Shown here: piece by piece, positions 30,351-38,930 of the stretch
How the letters are laid out: every line of letters begins with the position of its first letter
Position numbering within the stretch: the stretch's first letter is position 1
Origin: a virus
Reading direction: 5' to 3' (one strand)
DNA: 56,949 nt
IMG/VR virus record: IMGVR_UViG_3300044568_000318
Span: 1 to 56,949 of that record
Notes under the pieces: generated by a model
Database searches by the model: none
Seen by the model: the letters and a program-made list of their open reading frames with translations, nothing else
Told to the model about the DNA's origin: nothing
Position numbers and translations under genes: made by a program

Positions 30351-31373
30351 ATGGCCCTTCCAGAGCAGATTCGCAAGCAGACCGAGGCAGTCCAGGAGTT
30401 GTACAAGCAACTCAACGCTGGGCAGGAATCAGGCGAGGAGACCCCTCAAGCCGATGAGCCTGTCACGCCCGTTGAGACCTCCGCCGCCGACGAGAATGCG
30501 CCGAATGACACTGCCGCTCCTTCACCCGCGCCTGAGCAGAAGACGGGTGATGACAAGGCCTCGGAAGATTTTGCCCAGAAGTACAAGACCCTTCAGGGTA
30601 TGTACAACGCTGAGGTTCCGCGTTTGCACCAGCGGATCCAGCAGATGGAGCAACTGCTCGCATCGCTGTCGTCGCAGCCCACCCCTGCTGCCTCTGCACC
30701 TGCCCCAGCACCGACGCTCACGAAGCTCGTGACTGAGAAAGATGTTGAGGAGTACGGTGACGCGATTGACATGATGCGCAAGGTTACCAAGGAGGAGATG
30801 AACGCTGTCATGCAGCGGATGTCTCAGCTTGAAAGTGTCTTGCAGCAGTTCCAGTCCAATGTCGTGCCGCAAGTTCAGGCGGTCGCTCAGAAGCAGGCGG
30901 TCACCGCCGAGCAACAGTTCTGGGCCGACCTGACCTCCGCAGTGTCGAACTGGCGTGAGGTCAACGACAACCAAGCCTTCCAGGCATGGCTGCTTGAGAT
31001 GGACCCGCTGACCGGGATCACTCGTCAGACGTATCTTGAAGACGCTCAGCGGGCGCTCGACGCCCGACGTGTCTCGGCGTTCTTCCGTACATGGCTGGAG
31101 TCCACTGGACAAGCCACCGTTGCTCAACCCCAAGGATCCTCATCCTCTACGGCGTCGAAGTCTGAGTTGGAGAAGCAGGTCACCCCCGGTCGCGCACGCA
31201 GCGCCGGAACCCCGCAAACCAACAAGGGCAAGGTCTATACTCCCGATGACATCAAGAAGTTCTTCAATGATGTCCGCTCGGGGAAGTACCGTGGCCGTGA
31301 GCAGGAGAGGGATCGTATCGAGCGCGATATCTTCAACGCCCAGCGTGAGAATCGCATCCAAATGACTGCATGA
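30351..31373 (+). CDS. Scaffold protein (putative)
   Basis: A 340-residue hydrophilic protein directly upstream of the major capsid gene. Asp/Glu/Pro-rich N-terminal 90 residues, a helical/coiled-coil core (YNAEVPRLHQRIQQMEQLLA; MQRMSQLESVLQQFQ), and a basic C-terminal end (RENRIQMTA). This composition and position fit the internal scaffold that is removed before or during packaging. No protease gene is seen nearby. Confidence 0.85.
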   Translation: MALPEQIRKQTEAVQELYKQLNAGQESGEETPQADEPVTPVETSAADENAPNDTAAPSPAPEQKTGDDKASEDFAQKYKTLQGMYNAEVPRLHQRIQQMEQLLASLSSQPTPAASAPAPAPTLTKLVTEKDVEEYGDAIDMMRKVTKEEMNAVMQRMSQLESVLQQFQSNVVPQVQAVAQKQAVTAEQQFWADLTSAVSNWREVNDNQAFQAWLLEMDPLTGITRQTYLEDAQRALDARRVSAFFRTWLESTGQATVAQPQGSSSSTASKSELEKQVTPGRARSAGTPQTNKGKVYTPDDIKKFFNDVRSGKYRGREQERDRIERDIFNAQRENRIQMTA

Positions 31374-31389
31374 TTCGAGGACACACATC

Positions 31390-32325
31390 ATGTCGTACCC
31401 TGTTTCCCCCGGCCGCCCGAACTACAGCGGCAACTTCATCCCCGAGATCTGGTCCGGGAAGCTCATCGAGAACTTCTACGACGCCACGGTGCTCGCGGCC
31501 ATCTCCAACACCGACTACGAAGGTGAGATTCGCCAGTACGGCGACACGGTGAACATCCGCACTACGCCGGAGATCACGATTCGTGACTACGTCAAGGGCC
31601 AGACCCTGACGGTCGAGAACCCGGACAAGCCGAAGATCCAGCTTCTGATCGACAAGGGCGAGTACTTCGCCTGCGTCGAGGACGATGTGGACAAGGTTCA
31701 GTCCGACATCAACCTGATGGACACGTGGTCGAAGGACGCCTCCGAGCGGATGAAGATCAAGATCGACCAGCGCGTTCTGACCGACATCCTTCCGGGTGTG
31801 GCGTCGACCAACAAGGGCGCGACGGCTGGCGCGATCTCGGCATCGTTCAACCTGGGCGTTACCACGTCCCCGTTGACCGTGACCAAGGACGGCGCTGGCA
31901 GCACGACGGCTGTGATCGATCTGCTGGTCGACCTCGGCACGGTGCTGGACGAGGCGAACTGCCCTGAGGACAACCGCTTCGTGGTCATCCCGGCCAAGAT
32001 GGCTGGCCTGATCAAGAAGTCGGAACTGAAGGACGCTTCGCTCACGGGCGACGGCACCTCCATCGTCCGCAATGGTCGCCTGGGCATGATCGACCGCTTC
32101 ACGGTCTACATGAGCCACAACCTGAAGAAGGCGTCGGTGGGCGGCGCTACCGAGTTCAGCCTCATCGCTGGGCACAAGATGGGCTTCACGTTCGCGTCCC
32201 AGATGACGAACATGGAAACCATCCGCTCGGAGTCGACCTTCGGCAACATCATCCGTGGCCTCCAGGTCTACGGGTACAAGGTCACCAAGGGCGAGGCCCT
32301 GGCGACCTCCGTCATCAAGTTCTGA
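31390..32325 (+). CDS. Major capsid protein
   Basis: A 311-residue protein with the features of an HK97-fold coat: N-terminal arm with few charges, then GEIRQYGDTVNIRTTPEIT (E-loop-like), a spine helix with DASERMKIKIDQRV, and a C-terminal A-domain ending FGNIIRGLQVYGYKV. It lies between the scaffold and the head-decoration-like genes. Length is typical for phage coats not requiring N-terminal processing. Strong AGGACACACATC leader ribosome site and a compact gap to the scaffold gene. Confidence 0.92.
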   Translation: MSYPVSPGRPNYSGNFIPEIWSGKLIENFYDATVLAAISNTDYEGEIRQYGDTVNIRTTPEITIRDYVKGQTLTVENPDKPKIQLLIDKGEYFACVEDDVDKVQSDINLMDTWSKDASERMKIKIDQRVLTDILPGVASTNKGATAGAISASFNLGVTTSPLTVTKDGAGSTTAVIDLLVDLGTVLDEANCPEDNRFVVIPAKMAGLIKKSELKDASLTGDGTSIVRNGRLGMIDRFTVYMSHNLKKASVGGATEFSLIAGHKMGFTFASQMTNMETIRSESTFGNIIRGLQVYGYKVTKGEALATSVIKF

Positions 32326-32340
32326 TAAGGAGCAACCATC

Positions 32341-32802
32341 ATGGCTGCATACACCGATTCTCTCGGGTTCAATCAGGGTACGGCTGCGTTCCCGGCGAAC
32401 GTCACCGAGATCTCCAAGTTCGAAGTCAAGCTCGATTTCGCGGAAATCATCGCTGCACGCTCTGCTGCTGGTGCTACGGCACTGGTGGCTGGCGACTCGA
32501 TGGAGATCGTGAAGCTCCCCGCTGGCTCCGTGGTCCTGTCCGCAGGCTGTCAGGTGACCAAGGTCGAGTCCACCAACACGACCGGGACGTTCAGTCTCGG
32601 CACGACTGGTGGCACGACCAACCTGTACACCAACGCGCTTGCCAACAACGCGCTGGCCTACGGCATCACCAATCTCGCCAACCCGGTCGTCTACGGCTCG
32701 GCAGACACCATTGATCTTCTGCTCAACACGGCAGTTCCGACCAATTGTGTGGTGAACGTGTTCGCCTTCGTGGCCAACGTCAAGGCCAGCTACGTGGCGT
32801 AA
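32341..32802 (+). CDS. Head-associated (decoration or completion) protein
   Basis: A 153-residue Gly/Ala/Thr-rich protein starting MAAYTDSLGFNQGTAAFP, 15 bases after the capsid gene behind AAGGAG. The sequence is beta-rich (MEIVKLPAGSVVLSAGCQV) as expected of a capsid decoration or stabilising protein. Its place after the coat gene supports this, though no signature is decisive. Confidence 0.78.
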   Translation: MAAYTDSLGFNQGTAAFPANVTEISKFEVKLDFAEIIAARSAAGATALVAGDSMEIVKLPAGSVVLSAGCQVTKVESTNTTGTFSLGTTGGTTNLYTNALANNALAYGITNLANPVVYGSADTIDLLLNTAVPTNCVVNVFAFVANVKASYVA

Positions 32803-32809
32803 CCTGATG

Positions 32810-32823
32810 GGGGCTTCGGCCCC
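32810..32823 (+). promoter_or_regulatory. UUCG-capped hairpin after head protein gene
   Basis: GGGGC-TTCG-GCCCC, a short stable hairpin with the favoured UUCG loop. It is followed by TGTCTCC rather than a T run, so it is more likely an mRNA stabiliser or leaky terminator than a full stop. It is the counterpart of the stronger one at 33416. Confidence 0.55.
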
Positions 32824-32845
32824 TGTCTCCTGAAAGGGGATCATC

Positions 32846-33412
32846 ATGGGTGTCTATCGCGGCATTACCCAAGACAATCTGACGATCAACAACGGGACGG
32901 CTTACAACCTGAACCTTGTGACCCCGTCGATTGGTGGGACTGCGGTTGCTGCTACGGCGGCTGAGATCAACGCTGCGGCGGACCTGTCCACTCGCCTTGT
33001 GGCTGCTACGGCAGCTACGTTGGCTGTGACGGTTGCTGACCACAGCGAGAAGGTCATCCTTCTCGACCGTGCGGCTGGGGTGACGGCGACGTTGCCTGCG
33101 GCTACGGGGTCGGGTGCGGTGTTCCGCTTCTCGGTCAAGACGGCAGTGACCAGCAACAACCACATCATCAAGGTGGCCGACAACACGGATGTGATGTCGG
33201 GGGCTCTGTTCGTCACCGATCAGGCTGCGGGTACGGGTACTGGGTTCAGTACCACGACGACCAGCGACACGATCACGATGAACGGCAGCACGACCGGTGG
33301 CCTTGCAGGCGGGCTGATCACGCTCGTCGACATCGCCACCAACCTCTACGCCATTGAGGGCAACATCGTTGCCACGGGCGTCGAGGTTACGCCGTTCAGC
33401 GCAACGGTGTGA
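32846..33412 (+). CDS. Head or fibre-like structural protein
   Basis: A 188-residue Thr/Ala/Gly-rich, beta-type protein (MGVYRGITQDNLTINNGTAY...). It contains repeated AAT/TAA-rich turns and a region AAGVTATLPAATGSGAVFRF common to phage fibre or capsid-fibre domains. Flanked by UUCG hairpins on both sides, it may be expressed at its own level. Probably a capsid or tail surface protein. Confidence 0.75.
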   Translation: MGVYRGITQDNLTINNGTAYNLNLVTPSIGGTAVAATAAEINAAADLSTRLVAATAATLAVTVADHSEKVILLDRAAGVTATLPAATGSGAVFRFSVKTAVTSNNHIIKVADNTDVMSGALFVTDQAAGTGTGFSTTTTSDTITMNGSTTGGLAGGLITLVDIATNLYAIEGNIVATGVEVTPFSATV

Positions 33413-33415
33413 TAG

Positions 33416-33440
33416 GCGGGGGCTTCGGCCCCCGCTCTTT
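33416..33440 (+). terminator. UUCG-capped terminator-like hairpin
   Basis: GCGGGGGC-TTCG-GCCCCCGC, a perfect 8-bp stem, followed by TCTTTCC. A probable, perhaps partial, intrinsic terminator between the 188-residue gene and the tail spike gene. Confidence 0.7.
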
Positions 33441-33453
33441 CCAAGGATGAGAC

Positions 33454-35382
33454 ATGGCAGCCAAGCGCATCCCTGACCTGACCGCTATCGCCGGTGCCAG
33501 CACCGCGAACGACGACAACCTCGTCATCTTCGACACGGATGCGAACGAGACGAAGCGGATCCTCAGGTCGCAACTTGCTGCTGGGCTCGTAGGGGACCTG
33601 CCCTACACGCCCTCAGGTGGTATTGCTGCTACCACGATCCCCACGGCCATTGCCGAACTCGACTCTGAGGCTGCAAAGTCTGCAACCCTTGCTGCCAGTG
33701 GAGGTGCCGCCCTGATCGGCTTCGCTCCTACGGGCGGTGTCGCTGCCAGCACGGTGCAGGCAGCCATTGCCGAGGTGGATACTGAGAAGGTTGCCTTCAC
33801 GCGCCTTGATGACAACGACGGCTCATCCCTCGTAGGCTTCATTCAAGCCGGCACCGGCGCTACCAGCCGCACGGTGCAAAGCAAGTTGCGGGATGTGGTC
33901 AATATCAACGACTACGCCACAAGCGGCAATTACGATACCGCTCGCGCCGCGCTGGCCGGACGCAATGATCTGGTGGTCAGGCCAACAAAAGAAACGACCG
34001 ATCTGCTGATAAGCGATGCTCTGGATCAAACGCGCGCCGCGCTTTTCCAAGGCCGCACCGCACCGCACTCCAACTTCACTTGGTTCACATCCGACTTCAC
34101 CGTCAATGGCTGTCGAGGTGTAGGACAAGCCAGCGTGGCGCAAGACATCCGCGATGTGTGGGATACAAAGTACAGCGGTTTTATGACCGGCGGCATTACC
34201 TATGTAGACGGCACGAACGGAAGCGATTCCAACGCTGGGACCATTACGCTTCCGTGGGCCACGATTGACAAGGCGCTGCGTACTAGCAACAGCGGCCTGA
34301 CCTACGTCATGCCCGGGACTTACGACAGCACGGGGTTCCGTTACACAGACACGCAGGGCGACAGGCCAAAAATGCTGATTGCACCCTACGGCGGTGTGAC
34401 TATCCGCGTCAGTGGCGATACGGTATCAAGCGCAACATTTACAGCAAACGGCACTTACGGCAACGTCTACGAGACGACGCTGGTTTCATCAAACTATGTC
34501 ATTCGCCTGTTGCGTTCAGACCGGCTTGACGCGCTCGGCCTTCCCACCCCGATGCCCAAGTACGGCAGCTTGGTCGATCTGAACAATGCCGGCTACGGCT
34601 GGTGGTACGAAAGCGCGACCAAGAAGCTGTACGTCAGGGACGGCACGCTCAACATCAACACCACGGTCAAGGCGAATCTGCAGGCGGTGTACGCAACTGG
34701 CGGGGACAACTCTTTGCTGGTTTATAGCGCCAAGCTGTACCTTGAGAACATCACGCTGCTGCGCTATCCATACGTGCTGAAAGAGGCGGGGCAAGCTGTT
34801 CCAGAGGTGTGGCTGAAAAACTGCGCCGTTCGGTACGCCGAAAGCGCAAGCCGCAATGTCCAAGGGGGTGGGTGCTATTCGCAGGGCTGCACCTACTATC
34901 GAAGTGCTGCCGATCACGCGAACTACACCAGCACGGCGGGTACGACATCTTATGGGGTCGAAATCAACGATTCGACCTTCTTCGCCGGGGATGTAGACAC
35001 GTTCTATGTCTCTGCTGGAGTACAACCGACCAACCCTATTTCTACGGCGCAGAACAAGAACAGCAGCAGTAACCACGACGGCTATGTGGTTCGCATCAAC
35101 GGCGCGCACACTGGCGCGTTTGGGCCCGTTCTTGCTGACACGAACAACAGCTACACCTGGAACCTGGGAGTGTCGGCCGGTTACAGCTTCGCCACAGGAT
35201 CAAGCAAGTACGGGTGGATTGTTCAGGGGTCAGGTGCGCGTGCATGGCTTGATGGGTGTTCTGTTGTCGGCGGCAACAGCGGTATCAACAGCGACACCAG
35301 CGCCGTGGTGAACTACTTCAACACCCTAGGCCCGCGTGTCACATCGAGCGGCGGCACGTTCAGCGCCTATTTGCCGTCGTGA
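33454..35382 (+). CDS. Tail spike protein 1
   Basis: A 642-residue protein. Residues 1-150 contain two similar segments (GGIAATTIPTAIAELDSEA and GGVAASTVQAAIAEVDTEK), then GAGTGATSRTVQSKLRDVVN, which is the usual virion-binding neck of podovirus tail spikes. The rest reads as a right-handed beta-helix with many short turns and DSNAGTITLPWATIDKAL (pectate-lyase-like). Codon use drifts to lower GC after about residue 150, a sign that the receptor-binding part was swapped. Probably binds and may degrade surface polysaccharide. Confidence 0.88.
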   Translation: MAAKRIPDLTAIAGASTANDDNLVIFDTDANETKRILRSQLAAGLVGDLPYTPSGGIAATTIPTAIAELDSEAAKSATLAASGGAALIGFAPTGGVAASTVQAAIAEVDTEKVAFTRLDDNDGSSLVGFIQAGTGATSRTVQSKLRDVVNINDYATSGNYDTARAALAGRNDLVVRPTKETTDLLISDALDQTRAALFQGRTAPHSNFTWFTSDFTVNGCRGVGQASVAQDIRDVWDTKYSGFMTGGITYVDGTNGSDSNAGTITLPWATIDKALRTSNSGLTYVMPGTYDSTGFRYTDTQGDRPKMLIAPYGGVTIRVSGDTVSSATFTANGTYGNVYETTLVSSNYVIRLLRSDRLDALGLPTPMPKYGSLVDLNNAGYGWWYESATKKLYVRDGTLNINTTVKANLQAVYATGGDNSLLVYSAKLYLENITLLRYPYVLKEAGQAVPEVWLKNCAVRYAESASRNVQGGGCYSQGCTYYRSAADHANYTSTAGTTSYGVEINDSTFFAGDVDTFYVSAGVQPTNPISTAQNKNSSSNHDGYVVRINGAHTGAFGPVLADTNNSYTWNLGVSAGYSFATGSSKYGWIVQGSGARAWLDGCSVVGGNSGINSDTSAVVNYFNTLGPRVTSSGGTFSAYLPS

Positions 35383-35384
35383 CC

Positions 35385-35630
35385 ATGCCCCGCGACAAAC
35401 TCCTCCACATCGCCCTCGGCGTGCTGGCCATCGTCTGCGCGCTGGGCGCGCTCTTCATCCACGACTGGTTCGGCCTGGGCGCGTGCCTGGCCTACACCAC
35501 GACCGCCGTGGGCGTGCTGTACGAGTGGCAGCAGTGGTATCGCAAGGAGGGCCAGCCCGACTTGCTGGACGCAATCGCAACCGCTGCGCCGGGATGGTTG
35601 GCGTGGCTTGTCTTGGAGATGATGAAGTGA
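35385..35630 (+). CDS. Small membrane protein, holin-like
   Basis: An 81-residue protein starting at the ATG at 35385 (a GTG at 35379 overlaps the tail-spike stop). Two hydrophobic stretches, about LLHIALGVLAIVCALGALFI and GLGACLAYTTTAVGVL, and a third amphipathic near the C-terminus. Hydrophobic small proteins after fibre genes are frequently holins or pinholins. A clearer holin gene exists at 42942-43343, so this could be an accessory membrane protein. Confidence 0.7.
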   Translation: MPRDKLLHIALGVLAIVCALGALFIHDWFGLGACLAYTTTAVGVLYEWQQWYRKEGQPDLLDAIATAAPGWLAWLVLEMMK

Positions 35631-35980
35631 GCCCACCCTACGACGGCCCTGAGCGGCGCACGGACACACTGACCGAGGACCGTGTGAAACTGATGATCGC
35701 GGACGCCGTTCAACAGGCGCTCACGACCCACGAGCAGCACCTGATGGCGCATATGGACAAGCAGTTCGCGGCGCTCCGGGCGTCGTTCGCTGAGGGGTTT
35801 CCTGGGGGGGATCCGCATGGACACCGTGTGGCTCATGAGCGGCTGATCGCCAACGCTTCCTGGTGGGACAAGACCAAGAGTGATGCGGCCAGCAAGGTAG
35901 CGGCTGGCGGATTCTGGATGGTGATGGGCTTCATTGCCTTCGCCGTGTGGGAACACTTCAAGAGCGAACTGCGGAAGTAA
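35627..35980 (+). CDS. Small protein with C-terminal membrane segment
   Basis: A 117-residue protein with a GTG start overlapping the previous stop (GTGA). The N-terminal part is hydrophilic and helical (DRVKLMIADAVQQALTTHEQ). A single hydrophobic segment near residues 92-108 (GGFWMVMGFIAFAVWEHF) precedes a basic tail. It could be a lysis regulator paired with the neighbouring membrane protein. Function not shown. Confidence 0.75.
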   Translation: MSPPYDGPERRTDTLTEDRVKLMIADAVQQALTTHEQHLMAHMDKQFAALRASFAEGFPGGDPHGHRVAHERLIANASWWDKTKSDAASKVAAGGFWMVMGFIAFAVWEHFKSELRK

Positions 35981-35990
35981 CGGAGCGGCT

Positions 35991-37097
35991 ATGCCTACCA
36001 ACCTCACCGGCAGCGCGATCAACGCAACGTACGATCAGTTGCTGCATGTCGATGACGGCCCGACCGCAACGGAGAAGGTCGTCTACAGTGGCACTGGGGT
36101 TGCTACGGCGCTCAAGGTCGGCACCACGTCGGTTGGGGTTGGCAACTTGAGTCTCGCCGGGAACACGCTTTCCAGCACCAACACCAACGGCAACCTCGTC
36201 CTCGCACCCAACGGCACCGGGTCGGTCGCTATCAGCAAGATCGCCCTGACGGGCGGCACGATCTCCGGCATCACGGACCTTGCTCTCGCTGACGGCGGCA
36301 CAGGTGCCTCAACCGCTGCGGATGCACGGACGAACCTGGGGCTCGGCAGCATCGCTACCCAGGCGTCCAACAACGTCTCCATCACGGGTGGCGCAATCTC
36401 CGGGGTCACGTTCACCGGTACCTTCTCCGGCATCACGGCCATCGAGTCCGGCACGTTCTCGACGAGCAATGCGACGACTGGAGTCACACTGACCAACAAC
36501 ACGTTGTCAGCAGACGGTACCGATACCAACATCGACATCAACGTCACGCCCAAGGGTACGGGCGAGGTGAACGTCACCAACATCGACGTGCTCAGCGGGA
36601 AGGTGCCGTTCGGGGTCATCACCAACCGGGCCTACGCTTCGTTCTCGGACATCACCGACCAGACGGGCAGCACGACTGCTGCAACGGCGGTGAAGTTCGG
36701 TACGACTGAGATCGCTGGTGCTGGTATCACGATGGTGACGGATGGGTCGAACCTGACTCGTCTGACGTTCACTGTGGCTGGCACCTACATGATTGCCCCC
36801 AACCTCCAGTTCGCAAACTCGGACTCCACTGATCACCCCGCGACAATCTGGCTGGCGCTTGATGGCACCAACATCGCTCGCTCGGCTACCAAGATCTCTG
36901 TCCCCAAGGCGGCTGACGGTGGTACGACGTTCTTTCAGATTGCCTTCTACGTTACGGTCACCGCAGGGCAGTATGTCCAGGTGTTGTGGTTGCCCGCGAA
37001 CGTCGCCGTGACACTTGACCACACGGCGGCTGCGGCAGGCCCGCCTGCGGTTCCGGCCATCCCTTCTGCCATCATCATTGCGGAGAGGGTCGCGTAA
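35991..37097 (+). CDS. Fibre-like structural protein with beta-sandwich C-terminus
   Basis: A 368-residue protein starting at the ATG at 35991. The N-terminal half has repeated beta turns (SLAGNTLSSTNTNGNLVLA) and LADGGTGASTAADARTNLGL, a fibre motif found widely in phages. The C-terminal ~140 residues resemble a C1q/TNF-like beta-sandwich (FTVAGTYMIAPNLQFANSD). Probably a head or tail fibre. Confidence 0.83.
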   Translation: MPTNLTGSAINATYDQLLHVDDGPTATEKVVYSGTGVATALKVGTTSVGVGNLSLAGNTLSSTNTNGNLVLAPNGTGSVAISKIALTGGTISGITDLALADGGTGASTAADARTNLGLGSIATQASNNVSITGGAISGVTFTGTFSGITAIESGTFSTSNATTGVTLTNNTLSADGTDTNIDINVTPKGTGEVNVTNIDVLSGKVPFGVITNRAYASFSDITDQTGSTTAATAVKFGTTEIAGAGITMVTDGSNLTRLTFTVAGTYMIAPNLQFANSDSTDHPATIWLALDGTNIARSATKISVPKAADGGTTFFQIAFYVTVTAGQYVQVLWLPANVAVTLDHTAAAAGPPAVPAIPSAIIIAERVA

Positions 37098-37351
37098 TGG
37101 CTAAGACACCTGCATGGCAGCGCAAGGAGGGGAAGGACCCCAAGGGCGGACTCAACGCCGCAGGGCGGGCGTCATACAACCGAGCAAATCCGGGAAAACC
37201 CGGACTGAAGCCTCCGCAGCCCGAAGGTGGCCCTCGGCGGGATTCATTCTGTGCCCGGATGGAAGGGATGAAGAAGAAGCTGACTTCGAAGAAGACGGCT
37301 AACGACCCCAACTCCCGGATCAATAAGAGCCTGCGGGCATGGAACTGCTGA
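37097..37351 (+). CDS. Small basic protein, DUF6321-like
   Basis: An 84-residue, strongly basic protein starting MAKTPAWQRKEGKDPKGGLN, followed by GRASYNRANPGKPGLKPP and CARMEGMKKKLTSKKT. This pattern matches the phage DUF6321 family. It overlaps the fibre gene stop by one base (TAATG). Function unknown; basic composition suggests DNA contact in the virion. Confidence 0.85.
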   Translation: MAKTPAWQRKEGKDPKGGLNAAGRASYNRANPGKPGLKPPQPEGGPRRDSFCARMEGMKKKLTSKKTANDPNSRINKSLRAWNC

Positions 37352-37352
37352 C

Positions 37353-37526
37353 ATGGCCGAGTCCAAGCCCAACAACCCCGCACTGTGGTCCCGCGTGAAG
37401 GCCGAGGCCAAGCGCAAGTTCGACGTGTACCCCAGCGCCTATGCCAACGCATGGGCTGCGAAGGAGTACAAGGCTCGTGGTGGCTCGTGGTCGGGTGCGG
37501 ACAACCGGGTGAAGAAGCGTGGCTAA
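37353..37526 (+). CDS. Small basic protein (57 aa)
   Basis: Reads MAESKPNNPALWSRVKAEAK..., then FDVYPSAYANAWAAKEYK, a segment found in several phage and giant-virus small proteins. ATG at 37353 one base after the previous stop; TAA at 37524. It overlaps the next gene by 8 bases. Function unknown. Highly basic like its neighbours. Confidence 0.82.
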   Translation: MAESKPNNPALWSRVKAEAKRKFDVYPSAYANAWAAKEYKARGGSWSGADNRVKKRG

Positions 37527-37752
37527 GGGTGGCCTCGGCAAGTGGTTCGGTGAGAAGTGGGTCGATGTCAAGACCGGGAAGGAGTGCGGGCGCTCAGGCG
37601 CGGAGAAGTCCAAGCGTGCGTATCCGGCGTGTCGCCCTCAGGCTGCGGCGCAGCGCATGACCTCCGCCGAGAAGCGCACGATCTCTGGTAAGAAGACCGG
37701 GCCTGCACGACAATCGTGGCCTGTGTCCCCCTCGGGGAAACGAAAGGACTGA
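37519..37752 (+). CDS. Small basic protein, DUF5872-like
   Basis: A 77-residue protein with a GTG start at 37519. The N-terminus GGLGKWFGEKWVDVKTGKECGR and later YPACRPQAAAQRMTSAEKR match the DUF5872 pattern (KWF.EKWVDV...CGR...YP.C.P). No function is known for the family. It belongs to the run of small basic proteins in the virion gene cluster. Confidence 0.8.
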   Translation: MAKGGLGKWFGEKWVDVKTGKECGRSGAEKSKRAYPACRPQAAAQRMTSAEKRTISGKKTGPARQSWPVSPSGKRKD

Positions 37753-37753
37753 C

Positions 37754-37930
37754 ATGGCAGAGAAGTGGATCAAGGGGGCTATCAAGAAGCCCGGTGCCCT
37801 GCGCGAAGCGATGGGCGTGAAGAAGGGCGAGACGATCCCTGCGGGTCGCCTTGCTGCTGCGGCAAAGAAGCCGGGGAAGATGGGCCAGCGTGCCCGTCTC
37901 GCGCAAACCTTGCGGAAGCTCGGCAAATGA
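37754..37930 (+). CDS. Small basic protein (58 aa)
   Basis: ATG at 37754, one base after the previous stop. Sequence MAEKWIKGAIKKPGALREAM..., then KKGETIPAGRLAAAAKK: a motif of small phage/viral proteins that ends in a Lys/Arg-rich helix. It ends in an ATGA overlap with the AT-hook-like gene. Probably nucleic-acid binding by charge. Confidence 0.8.
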   Translation: MAEKWIKGAIKKPGALREAMGVKKGETIPAGRLAAAAKKPGKMGQRARLAQTLRKLGK

Positions 37931-38289
37931 GTACGATGTGGATCCGTGTGAAGAAGGACGGGTTCCTCTACCCGTACGACGACATCCTCGCCAAGAACTC
38001 GGACTGCGAGGTCATCCCTGAGGAAGTCGCCTTTCCGCAGAAGTTCATCACTCCGGAAGTACAGGAGGCCATCGAGCGGTATGCTGTCGTGGACGACACC
38101 CCTGCACCTGCACCGGAACCGGAGCCCGCCCCCGAGCCGGAGCCAACCCCAGCCCCTGTTGCTGCCAAGCGCCCCCGTGGACGGCCCAAGAAGGCTGCCG
38201 CACTGGATCTCGGGACTGATGACATTCCTGAGCCGCCGCAGTACACTCCGCCCGAGTTGGCGGCAGAAGCTGCCCGAGGACTGCCGTGA
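37927..38289 (+). CDS. Protein with AT-hook-like motif
   Basis: A 120-residue protein starting MSTMWIRVKKDGFLYPYDD at the ATG at 37927. After a globular N-terminal half comes a Pro/Glu-rich repeat (PAPAPEPEPAPEPEPTPAP) and then KRPRGRPKKA, a canonical AT-hook that binds the minor groove of AT-rich DNA. The C-terminus is acidic. The position among virion genes is unusual for a regulatory DNA-binding protein; it may act in DNA packing or at the AT-rich region at 24.3 kb. Confidence 0.82.
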   Translation: MSTMWIRVKKDGFLYPYDDILAKNSDCEVIPEEVAFPQKFITPEVQEAIERYAVVDDTPAPAPEPEPAPEPEPTPAPVAAKRPRGRPKKAAALDLGTDDIPEPPQYTPPELAAEAARGLP

Positions 38290-38930
38290 CCCCCAACGAG
38301 ATCATCACCGAGGCACGTCGGCTGATCAGTGACACGAAGGTCACGTATCGGTATTCGGATGCCATCATGCTCGGGTGGGTCAACATGACCCTGCGGCGCA
38401 CTGCTGTGCTGCGCCCCGACTTGTTCGGTGTGATCGGGGACATCGCCACGACTCCCAACACGGTGCTGCAATCGACCCCGTCCGACTCGCTTCGGCTGAT
38501 CGAGATCTTCCAGGTCAAGAACGGGGATGCGGTCACCGAGTCTCGGCGGGAGACGCTGGATCAGATGTACCCGAACTGGGTGAACGAAGCAGCCAGTACG
38601 CCGGTCAACTTCATGCGCCACGTGCGCAACCCCAACAAGTTCTTCGTCTACCCCCGCCCCACGGCTGGAGTCATCCTCGTCGGTGAGTACGCTCAGGTTC
38701 CGCCGAACTACGCCCTGAACGATACGATCCTGCGCATCCCTGATGCGTTCTTCCCCGTCCTGGTGGACGGCGTCGTGTTCCTCGCGGAGTCGGTGGACAA
38801 CGAGCACGTGAACTCCGGACGGGCCAAGCTCTTCCAGGATGCGTACACCCAGGCGCTGGGTGTGTCGTTGCAGTCCAGGGTCGTCACGGACACTGAAGAA
38901 AGCGGCATGGACCCGAAGCAGGTGATCTGA
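38286..38930 (+). CDS. Head-tail adaptor, DUF6682-like
   Basis: A 214-residue protein with a GTG start at 38286 (GTGA overlap). The N-terminal helix MTPNEIITEARRLISDTKVT and the later FFVYPRPTAGVILVGEYAQV and MDEVA-like helical pattern correspond to phage adaptor proteins (DUF6682-like) that sit between portal and tail. Followed by the larger adaptor gene at 38930. Confidence 0.8.
   Translation: MTPNEIITEARRLISDTKVTYRYSDAIMLGWVNMTLRRTAVLRPDLFGVIGDIATTPNTVLQSTPSDSLRLIEIFQVKNGDAVTESRRETLDQMYPNWVNEAASTPVNFMRHVRNPNKFFVYPRPTAGVILVGEYAQVPPNYALNDTILRIPDAFFPVLVDGVVFLAESVDNEHVNSGRAKLFQDAYTQALGVSLQSRVVTDTEESGMDPKQVI

Noticed and set aside
31333-32847. Open frame of 504 codons on the minus strand
   Set aside because: Opposite the capsid and head protein genes, whose products are clearly recognisable; no promoter or ribosome site.
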